Shown: one piece after another, positions 10,791 through 20,224 of the stretch
How positions within the stretch are numbered: the stretch's first letter is position 1
How the letters are laid out: every line of letters begins with the position of its first letter
Source: Delphinapterus leucas
Lineage: Eukaryota; Chordata; Mammalia; Artiodactyla; Monodontidae
DNA length: 64,000 bases
Reading direction: 5' to 3'
Assembly: GCF_002288925.2 (NCBI RefSeq)
Contig: NW_022098001.1
Location: 1,831,205 to 1,895,204 of the forward strand
Translations under genes and position numbers: made by a program
Notes under the pieces: generated by a model
Told to the model about the DNA's origin: nothing
Seen by the model: only the letters and a program-made list of their open reading frames with translations
The model's database searches: none

Positions 10791-12060
10791 CGTGGATTCT
10801 TAGCAAATTCTGGGTCTTTAATGTGTGCCACTCCCGGCTTTTCACTTTTTTCTGCATAGGTGTATTCATTCTCTTCCCACTTCCTAATCGGTACCTTGTT
10901 CTCTTCATGACCTGCTGCAATGCAAAGTTCTGCGCGAACCCGTTATCTGTCCCCAACTTTCCTCCTTCCATGATGGGATTCGCCTTCGATTTCCTTTTTA
11001 ATGTTCGGCTGAACTGATACACTTCAAAATTTTCTGGTTAAATCTCTTTGAGGAATTAAGCAGAATTCTGCTTTGCAAATTATGTTCCTGTGGCCGAGGA
11101 CTTCTTTATGTTCACATGAATGGCTTCGTGCCAATCCAAACCCTTAGTTAACGCTCCCCGTGGATCACTGTCTGCTTGCCAGTCTATTTTTTAAACTCCA
11201 TAAAAGCAGACGATATGTAAATGATTATAAGTAGATGAATTAATCACAGCCCCTACACTTCGCTCCTCTTTATTCGCACGGGGGAGCCTCCAGGCTAATT
11301 GCTTTCAGAAACCTTTGGACCTGGTTGGATAGAGCTAGGGAAAAAATGTCTGGAGTGGAAGCAAAAAACTTGAGGGTCTTAAGGGTATATTTAGTATTTG
11401 AAGCAATGAGAACATAAAAATGTAAAGGGGGAATATGTAAAGTTAAGAAAGAAGGCTAAAAATTCCTGCATAACACGTATACTTAAGGGTCAGTGAAGAA
11501 AAGAAAATCAACATATGAGGAAAAAGGAAAACAGAGAGCCATATCCCACATGCCAAAGGAGTAGAGTTAAAAAGAAAAAAAAAAAAGGAACTATCAGTGG
11601 CACCTGCCCAAGGGAAGTTGCATAAGGATAGAAAAGACTACTGAATTTATAAACTTGGATTAGATTCTGAATGAAGTTCATTCTCTCTAGACTAGACAGA
11701 CCTTTTAAAAAAAAAAAAACCTTCATTCAAAAAAATTTAAAATCCTCCACTCAGAAATTCACATATTCTAATACTTCAGTAAAACAACCTGGTGTAATGG
11801 AAAGAACAAGAACTCTGTCAGACAGATCTGAATCCAGGCTCCACCATTTAGTAGCTGCTTGACAGTTAGCCTATGTATCTCTGAGCATAGGAGTTGATCA
11901 GATATAGAAAGAAGCTAATCATATCGATATAAAAAGAAAATATCTCCCTTGAATTGTTATCAAGACTAAAAGAGACACTGCATGACACTCTTATGGAAGT
12001 AGCAGTCCTGTGGCTATAAATACTGTTTATATGTTGATGATGCCCAAATGCATAAAATCC
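10791..12060. other. Intergenic sequence upstream of EMC2
   Basis: AT-rich sequence immediately outside the CpG island. A MIR-like segment lies at about 11785-11880 (GTAATGGAAAGAACAAG, TGAATCCAGGCTCCACC). The open frame reaching 11017 from inside the CpG island lacks any feature I recognise. Nothing else is supported. Confidence 0.6.
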
Positions 12061-12660
12061 AGCAGTCCTTACTTCTCCCATGAAACCCAGTTCTACTTTC
12101 TTGACATGTTCATTTAGATGCCTAAAATGTATCTCAAAGTTAACATCTCCCAAACAGAAATCTGGATTCCTGCCACCATGCCCCCCAACTTGCTCTTCCC
12201 CATCACAACTAAAATTCTAGGAACTATCATTGATTCCCTTCTTTGCCAAGCCCCCTATATCCAGTCTATTAGCAAAGTCTGTATTGTATGCTTCCAAAAC
12301 TTTCCCCAAACCCATCTATTTTTTTTTCATCTCCACTGCTACTACCTTAATAGAAGCCACAACCATCTCTCACCTGAATGACTGTCATAGTCTTTTAACC
12401 TTCTTAGTTTCATTCTTGCTGTGTAAAAATCTATTTTCTATACAGCAATCCTACTGGTCTTAAAAAGGCCAGAGAAGTCCTCTGCTTACAGCTTTCAAAT
12501 GGCTCCTCTGGCAGTAAAAATATACTCTAAACACTTTACCGTGATTTACTTCATCTCCTACCATTGTCTCTTTTCACTAGATACCTACCATTCTCACCTA
12601 TTTCTATTTCTCAAACATGGCAAACTCCTATCTGCCTTAGGTCTGGCATTTACCCAGAGT
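12060..12660 (+). repeat. LINE-2 3' region, diverged
   Basis: The segments ACTATCATTGATTCCCTTC, CACCTGAATGACTGTCATAG, GTCCTCTGCTTACAGCTTTC and TTTACTTCATCTCCTACCA appear in the order of the long L2 3' end. The 3' terminus itself is missing. Open frames here are chance. Confidence 0.55.
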
Positions 12661-12768
12661 GTGTGAAAGCCCAAGAAGTTGTCTTTTAATGACTTACAGT
12701 GGCTGTAACGAGTACAACTAATTAAGGGAGTAAATATTTTTCACTCACTTTAACTAAATGCCCTTGTA

Positions 12769-14035
12769 TTGGGTTGGCCAAAAGGTTCGTTCGTTTTTTT
12801 CCATAAGATGGCTCTAGTAGCACTTAGTTGTCTTTAACTTCATTGAAAGAATTTTGTTAGATTGCACATGACAGCTGTCACATCAGCATGCATTTTAAAA
12901 AAGACTTATAAAAATAGGTGAATTTTTTGTAGCCATTTTAACATTGAAGATGGAAGGAAAAAAGCAACATTTTCGGCGTATTATTTCTAAAAGGTAAAAA
13001 CGCAACTGAAATGCAAAAAAAGATTCGTGCAGTGTACGGAGAAGGTACTGTGAGTGATTGAACATGTCAAAAGTGTTTGTGAAGTTTCATGCTGGAGATT
13101 TCTCACTGGATGATGTTCCACGGGCAGGTAGACCCGTTGTAGTTGATAGCGATCAAATTGAGACATTAATTGAGAACCATCAGTGTTATACCACGGCGGA
13201 GATAGCCAACATACTCAAAATGTCCAAATCAAGTGTTGAAAATCATTTGCACCTGCCTAGTTATGTTCATCGCTTTGATGGTTGGATTCCACATAAGTTA
13301 AGCAAAAAAAAGCTTCTTGAACATATTTCCGCATGTGATTCTCTACTTAAATGTAATGAAAACGTTCCGTTTTAAGACAAATTGTGACAGGCGATGAAAA
13401 GTGGATACTGTACAAGAGCGTGGAACAGAAGAGATTGTGAGGCAAGCGAAATGAACCACCACCAACCACACCAAAGGCTGGTCTTCATCCAATGAAGGTG
13501 ATGTTGTGTATATAGTGGGATTGGAAAGGAGTCCTCTATTATGAGCTCCTTCCAGAAAACCAAATGATTAATTCCAAAAAGTACTGCTCCCAGTTAGACC
13601 AACTGAAATCAGCACTAGAAAAAAGCATTCGGAATTAGTCAACAGAAAACGCATAACCTTCCATCAGGATAACGCAAGACTGCATGTTTCTTTGATCACC
13701 AGGCAAAAACTTAGCTTGGCTGGGAAGTTCTCATTCATCTGCCATATTCACCAGACATAGTACCTTCAGATTTCCATTTATTTTGGTCTTTACAAAATTC
13801 TCTTAAAGGAAAAAATTTCAATTCCCTGGAAGACCGTAAAAGGCACCTGGAACAGTTCTTTGCTCAAAAAGATAAAAAAAGTATTGGGAAGATGAAATTA
13901 TAAAGTTGCCTGAAAAATGGCAGAAGGTAGTGGAACAAAAGGGTGAATACTTTTTTCAATAAAAGTCTTGGTGAAAATGAAAAATGTGTTTTTTATTTTT
14001 ACTTAAAAATCGAAGGCACTTTTTGGCCAACCCAA
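12769..14035 (+). mobile_element. Near full-length mariner transposon
   Basis: The 1,267-bp element starts TTGGGTTGGCCAAAAGGTTC and ends in the inverted copy TTTTTGGCCAACCCAA. It is flanked by TA dinucleotides at 12767-12768 and 14036-14037, the mariner target-site duplication. The length and order match cetartiodactyl mariners of about 1.3 kb. A 5' leader, transposase region and short 3' leader are all present, so only point changes and small indels have disabled it. Confidence 0.95.
12950..13962 (+). pseudogene. Mariner transposase, degenerate
   Basis: The ancestral start ATG (12950) and stop TAA (13960-13962) are recognisable, giving the usual size of a mariner transposase of about 340 residues. 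The longest open piece (13058-13375) covers the helix-turn-helix DNA-binding part and a WIPHKL segment corresponding to the conserved WVPHEL-type motif. Codons for the three catalytic Asp are still found at 13393 (GDEKW), 13668 (HQDNA) and 13769 (PSDFH). The second and third are 101 bases apart rather than the 105 of a D34D spacing, so a net 4-base loss breaks the frame between them. In-frame stops and other frameshifts occur near 12990-13060 and 13375-13440. The enzyme cannot be made; the copy is a fossil. Confidence 0.9.
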
Positions 14036-14166
14036 TAGCTGGCTACTGTTGTCTGTCAGGCAATAAACCATATGACATAAGGTTAAAAGAGGTCAATATC
14101 AGAGTTTTTGAGCTGAAAACTAGAATAATTTCATTTTAGAGTTAGAAGGAACTTATGATTCTTTAG

Positions 14167-14391
14167 AACAGTATTTGTCAAACTTTTTTGCCTACATCTT
14201 ATATTAAGGAATACACTTTATATCACACTGTGCATACAGATATTTAAAACTAAAACAAAATTTGCAAACAAGCCTTTTACTGTGTCTTGTTCTCTATATT
14301 TTCTATTCAAATTGAGTCAATTCCATTTTATTTTATAAAAATATTAGTTGTGACCCACAAATGGGGTAATGACCCATATTTTGAAAAACAC
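14167..14391. mobile_element. hAT-type MITE fragment
   Basis: Ends AGTATTTGTCAAACTTTTTT and TTTTGAAAAACACT are roughly inverted, and the right part holds GTGACCCACAAATGGGGT, typical of old hAT-Charlie elements. Subfamily not resolved and target duplication not clear. Confidence 0.5.
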
Positions 14392-16694
14392 TAATGAACA
14401 TTGTATGCATTTCCTAATGAGGCCCTGAAATGAAATTATTTGCTCAAGTGCTTACTACTAGTAGGTAAAAAAGATGGGAAATTCATAGGGTGGAGATGAG
14501 ATGTTTAGTTCATAGGTGAAAGATGAAATATTTACAGGAAAAATGTTTGTCACCAATAGTACTCTCTGAAGCGAGGACAGTGACTGTTCATATTTTATAA
14601 CATTTCAGTTGTCCAGTAAAACTTGCTTTCCTCAGACACACTCAGGAAAAATCTGGCATGTCAGTGACAAAACTTCTGTATTCTTCTTTAACATTTTATA
14701 ATGTAATTATAAAGTAAATTAAAAAATACCTTCTATAGGTAAAACCATAACCTTGGCAACATAAACATCAAGCATACTTTCTGTAAATCCACCTTTACAA
14801 ATGTTCTCAAAGTTTTACCTCTCACCTTCTCATTCCTTTGAAAAAGAGAGTTTTCATTTGTACACATTAAAAATATTTAATCCTCTTTATCTGATTGAAC
14901 AACTGCCCAATATTGGTGACAAATATCAGGAAACTATCCCAGCAGCCAAATAGTAGATTATGCCATGTCCAACACCATGGGAATTACTATTTCATTAATG
15001 ATCTCAACAGCAGAATGAAAAAGGCACATGAATGTGATCTATTATATGCTTTTTTTAAATGTGAAGCTATCTTATGATTTCCATTTTTTGTCCTACAAAA
15101 TCATGTTTGAAAAGTTAGAATAATAATACATCAGAATGAATTATGGTCAAAAATGAATAACTTTGAGTAATTCCACATTTTCTTTAAGATGGGATAAGCT
15201 TTGATTATTTATCAAGCCAGATTGGCCCACAAAGCGCTTTAGAATGCTTCTTTTTTATGCTCATGGTTTACTTAATGTCTTCAGACATTATGAAAGACTA
15301 AAGCAACTTCTTAAATTTAATAAGCCTTATGGCTTTTATAAAATGGACATTATTTAACAGGACAAAGCATAATACCATGTTAATTGATTTTTGCAATATT
15401 CAACATAGTCATCAAATCATTTATTTAGAATCTACTGGCTGCTTTGTTCTGTCTTAATCATAGTGAATTCAAATATCCTACATTATGTAGCACAGTTTAT
15501 AACCTCAATTTACTACTCTGACAATTATCCATCAAAATAAATTGGTCTACTACAACTCTCATATAAAATTCATCATAGCTTTTAAATCATGTTATTGTTT
15601 CTAATTAGTGAATCATAACTATAATCCCTTTGTGTTTAAGGGAAAATATTACTTATTTCATCTTCATTCCTTCCATGTCAATATATTTTTACTGTGACAC
15701 GTTCACATTTGGAAGGAAGTTTTCCTTAGAGTTTTATTTACCAAAAGCCAGATTAATATAGAGTTGTTTTAGGAACCTTATGAACATTGTTTTTTATTAC
15801 ATTTTTAAAAGGTTCTGTAATTTAATACATTCCCACAAAACCCAAGAACCTATGCCTCCATTACTGGCACAACCATAGCATTTAGGCACTTCTAGTTCTT
15901 TCAAGTCTGCCGTAATTTGCAATATATATGTTATAAAATGTGCCAGCCCTTCATTTCACATCCAATTATATTATTTTAAAAAGCAAAGGAAAGGCTCTGG
16001 GAAAGATTTCCAGTGAAATCACTTAGGTCCTTTCACAGTAGAATTCACAAACTGATAATTACTCCCCTGTGCCATAGTTGTAAGAATGAAGAGGAAAGTA
16101 CATCCAGAAAGAGTACACCCAGAATTTCTCCTAGATGGGCAATAAATTAGAGCTATTTCTTTTTGAGATTTATAACCATACTTAAAAGTCCACTTTTTCA
16201 AACAATAGTTATTTAATTTCCCCAAAGTGCATTTTGTGTTCTGATACACACATACATCTGTGCAAATGTAACAGTCCTTTTGCAAAAATGTGTTTTTGTA
16301 AACATCCCTTTTGGGTACCAAACATCTGGGAGTCTCTATGTACTATTACTGTGACTTGATGGTCTCTAGAGCTCATCTAGACTCCATTTTCTGCAATTGA
16401 ACTATAACTGAATTCTTTACTTGAAAAACGTTAAGAGTATTTATTTACAATAAACAAAACTCACACAAAAATATACTGAATGTTAACTTATGCATTTATT
16501 ATTACATATTATTCTGTTGCAGATGTAATTTTCATTCTTCAACTATCCCTCTCTTTGGTGGTTTGATTTGCTCAGATCTGTAGTTCTGAGGTATATTACC
16601 CTTGCCACCAGGCCACAAGGTCATCTTTAATGGTCATCTTTTTCTTTGTAAGGTCATGCTGACCACTCTTGGCTAAAGTTGGCTTAAAGGCCAA

Positions 16695-16730
16695 TAATAT
16701 GGCCACATGAGGCATAATGTGGCCATATTA
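16695..16730. repeat. Perfect 14-bp inverted repeat (hairpin)
   Basis: TAATATGGCCACAT at 16695-16708 is exactly complementary to ATGTGGCCATATTA at 16717-16730, with an 8-base loop GAGGCATA. There is no poly-T or transposon terminus next to it. Confidence 0.9.
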
Positions 16731-18073
16731 CCCTTCAGATGATAAATCATGTGCTTTTTTACATATAGGAGGGCTTATTTAATCAACCTCATGGATTTAT
16801 TTGGGAAAGAGACTGATTTCCTGGCAGCATGTCTCTAAGAAAACTGCCCACCCCCTAAATCCATTCCACCAACGACATCCAGCACCACCTCATTCCTGAG
16901 GAAACAGCATAATACGAACTTTTTGAAAACGTTACGTACCATAATTTTTAAAATTGTACTTGGAATTTTTTATCTTAAAACTATGAAGTAAGGAATAATA
17001 TAGGTATGCTGCAAAAGCTGCCATTTGGTTCAGATTGCTGCCACCTTACTAGAAATTCTTTCGGCATTATAATGTTTTACCTTCATCTGCTCATGATGTT
17101 TCTATTATTATTTCTTTTGCATCTTTTGATAATGGGCTTGAACATTGGTCATGTGGGTGGGGTGGGAGCAGGGACAGGCAGAGGGGGAGTGATTTCAGTT
17201 GATGTAATTTTTCTAGCAATAGCAAGATTATGGAATATTAAACATAACCTCAATCTAATCATGAGAAAACATCAATCAAACCCAAATTGGGAGCCATTCT
17301 ACAAAAATAACTGATTAGAGTTCAGGCTTTTTGAGCACTAGCTCTCCTGAATTCCTCGCTTGGCTCCCTATAATAAACACTGCACTTACCTTCACCACAA
17401 CTCACTGTCATTAGACTGGCTTTACTGCACATGGCTGAGCAGACTCAAGTTTGGTCAGTAACAAGAGGACTTAGTGATGCAATCAGTCAGCTTCCCAGTG
17501 TTGGGAGGAAAAGCGTTGGCATCAGCAGTTGATAGTGATTCATTCAAGATGGCAGAGTAGAAAGATGTGCGCTCACTCCCTCTTGCGAGAGCACTGGAAT
17601 CACAACTAACTGCTGAACAATCATCAACAGGAAGACACTGGAACTCACCAAAAAAGGTACCCCACATCCAAAGACAATGGAGAAGCGCAATGAGATGGTA
17701 CAAGGGGGCGCAATCACAATAAAATCCAACCCCATAACTGCTCTGTGGGTGACTCACAAACTGGAGAACAATTATACCACAGAATACCACAGAAATCCAC
17801 CCACTGGTGTGAAGGTTCTGAGCCCCGTGTCAGGCTTCCCAACCTGTGGGTCCGGCAATGGGAGGAGGAATTCCCAGAGAATCAGACTTTGAAGGATAGC
17901 GGGAATTGACTGCAGCACTTCGACAGGACTGGGGGAAACAGAGACTCCACTCTTGGAGGGCACACACAAAGTAGTGTGCACAACAGGACCAACAGGGAAG
18001 GAGCAGGGACCCCGTAGGAGATTGAACCAGACCTACCTGCTAGTGTTGGAAGGTTTCCTGCAGAGGCCATGGC

Positions 18074-18089
18074 GGGGGGGGGGGGGGGG
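18074..18089 (+). repeat. Run of 16 G
   Basis: An uninterrupted G homopolymer follows CATGGC inside the L1 copy A 5' UTR. Runs of this length are hard to sequence, so its length may not be exact. Confidence 0.9.
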
Positions 18090-18465
18090 TGCTGTGGCTC
18101 ACCATGGGGACAAGGACACTGACAGCAGAGGTTCTGGGAAGTATTCCTTGGCATGAGCCTTCCAAGAGTCTGCCACAAGTCCCAGCAAAGAGCCTGTAGC
18201 CTGCAGTACTGGATCGCCTCAGGCCAAACAACCAACATGGAGGGAACTCAGCCCCACCCATCAGCAGACAAGTGCATTAAAGTTTTACTGAGCTCTGCCC
18301 ACCAGAACAACACCCAGCTTTACCCACCACCAGTCCCTCCCATCAGGAAGCTTGCACAAGCCTCTTAGATAGCCTCATCCACCAGAGGGCAGACAGCAGA
18401 AACAAGAAGAACTACAGTCCTGCAGCCTGTGGAACAAAAACCACATTCACAGAAAGGTAGACAAA

Positions 18466-19357
18466 ATGAAAAGGCAGAAGACTATGTACCAGATGAAGGA
18501 ACAAGAAAAAACCCCAGAAAAACAACTAAGTGAAGTGGACATAGGGAGTCTTCCAGAAAAAGAATTCAGAATAATGATAGTGAAGATGATCTAGGACCTC
18601 AGAAAAAGAATGAAGGCAAAGATCAAGAAGATGTAGGAAATGTTTAACAAAGACCTACAAAAATTAAAGAACAAACACCTGGAAGAATTAAAGAACAAAC
18701 AGAGATGAACAATACAATAACTGAAATGAAAAATACACTAGAAGGAATCAATAGCAGAGTAACAGAGGCAGAAGAATGGATAAGTGACCTGGAAAATACA
18801 ATGGTGTAATTCACTGCAGTGGAACAGAATAAAGAAAAAAGAATGAAAAGAAATGAAGACAGCCTACGAGACCTCTGGGACAACATCAAATGCACCACAA
18901 ATCACATTATAGGGGTCCCAGAAGAAGAAGAGAGAGAGGAAGGACTAGAGAAAATATTTGAAGAGATTATAGTCAGAAACTTCACTAATATGGGAAAGAA
19001 TATAACCACCCAAGTCCAAGAAGGACAGAGAGTCCCAAGCAGGATAAACCCAAGGAGAAACACGCCAAGACTCATACTAATCAAACTGACAAAAATTAAA
19101 GACAAAAATTATTAAAAGCAACAAGGGAAAAATGACAAATAACATACAAGGGAACTCCCATAAGGTTAACAGCTGATTTCTCATCAGAAACTCTACAAGC
19201 CAGAAGGGAGTGGCACAATATATTTAAAGTGATGAAAAGGAAGAAGCTACAACCAGTATTACTCTACCCGGCAAGGATCTCACTCAGATTCGATGGAGAA
19301 ATTAAAACCTTTACAGACAAGCAAAAGCTAAGAGAATTCAGCACCACCAAACTAACT
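18466..19357 (+). pseudogene. L1 ORF1 remnant (copy A)
   Basis: L1 ORF1 encodes the RNA-binding chaperone of the retrotransposon. The start ATG is at 18466. Coiled-coil residues (about 18700-18800), the RNA-recognition region with NIKCTTNHIIGVPE (18880-18920) and the C-terminal domain can all be traced, but with many stops and frameshifts. The end, including the stop codon, is removed by the deletion near 19357. Confidence 0.85.
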
Positions 19358-19627
19358 CAGACCTACAGACACATACAGACTGAAAGTGATGGGATGGAAA
19401 AAGATATTCCATGCAAATGGAAATGAAATGAAATCTGGAAGAGCAATACTCATAGCAGATAAAATAGACTTTAAAATAAAGAATGTTACAAGAGACAAGG
19501 AAGGACACTATATACTGATCAAGGGATCAATCCAAGAAGAAGATATAACAATTATAAATATATATGCACCCAACATAGGAGCACCTCAATACAGAAGGGA
19601 AATGCTAACACCTATAAAAGAGGAAAT

Positions 19628-19838
19628 CGGGGCTTCCCTGGTGGCGCAGTGGTTGAGAGTCCGCCTGATGATGCAGGAGACACGGGTTCATGCCCCGGTC
19701 AGGGAAGATCCCACATGACGTGCAACAGCTAGGCCCATGAGCCACGGCCACTGAGCCTGCGTGTCCGGAGCCTGTGCTCCGCAACAGGAGAGGCCACAAC
19801 AGTGAGAGGCCCGCATACCACAAAAAAAAAAAAAAAAA
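19628..19838 (+). mobile_element. CHR SINE at an L1 deletion junction
   Basis: A CHR-type SINE starts GGGGCTTCCCTGGTGGCGCA and ends in a 16-base A run. The L1 sequence to its left (endonuclease region) and to its right (late reverse-transcriptase region) is not contiguous: about 1.95 kb of ORF2 is missing. No target duplication flanks it. Confidence 0.92.
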
Positions 19839-19973
19839 CCAAAGATGACACAAACAGATGGAGAGATATACCATGTTCTTGGATGGGAAGAATCAATACT
19901 GTGACAATGACTATACGACCCAAAGCAATATACAGATTCAGTGCAATCCCTATCAAATTAGCAATGACATTTT
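19839..19973 (+). mobile_element. L1 copy A, middle ORF2 segment
   Basis: The segment encodes remnants of the ORF2 stretch [11 protein letters not shown] through RFNAI (here [13 protein letters not shown]). It ends at the insertion point of the second L1 and continues in sense at 25114. Confidence 0.9.
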
Positions 19974-20224
19974 ATAAATTTTTTAATTTAATTTAATTTT
20001 TTTTATAGAGCAGGTTCTTATTAGTCATCAATTTTATACACATCAGTGTATACATGACAATCCCAATCACCCAGTTCATCACACCACCATCCCCATCCCT
20101 CTGCGGTTTCCCCCCTTGGTTTCCATACATTTGTTCTCTACATCTGTGTCTCAACTTCTGCCCTGCAAACCGGTTCATCTGTACCATTTATCTAGGTTCC
20201 ACATACATGTGTTAATATACGATA

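Larger units (their letters stand above)
14038..17543. other. Mostly unique AT-rich intergenic sequence
   Basis: Except for a likely hAT fragment at 14167-14391, I recognise no repeat family in most of this stretch, which is unusual for the window. No exon-like open frame with good codon content is visible. A perfect hairpin occurs at 16695-16730. The lack of recognisable repeats would be compatible with conserved noncoding DNA, but that is inference. Confidence 0.5.
17544..19627 (+). mobile_element. L1 copy A, 5' segment (5' UTR, ORF1, start of ORF2)
   Basis: The segment begins at CAAGATGGCAGAGTAG, the usual 5' terminus of cetartiodactyl L1, so copy A was 5'-complete. A GC-richer 5' UTR runs to about 18465, then a decayed ORF1. 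A deletion of about 220 bp joins ORF1 (near 19357) directly to the endonuclease region of ORF2. The segment stops at a SINE at 19628. A diverged direct repeat (12 of 17 bases) at 17527-17543 and 26659-26675 may be its target duplication. Confidence 0.9.

Noticed and set aside
10498..11022. 174-codon minus-strand frame upstream of EMC2 exon 1
   Set aside because: It ends just before the EMC2 ATG in GC-rich 5' flanking DNA where stops are rare, and has no recognisable domain.
13058..13375. Possible domesticated transposase gene
   Set aside because: The frame covers only the DNA-binding part, has no neighbouring fused exon, and the rest of the mariner is frameshifted, so it is a dead element.
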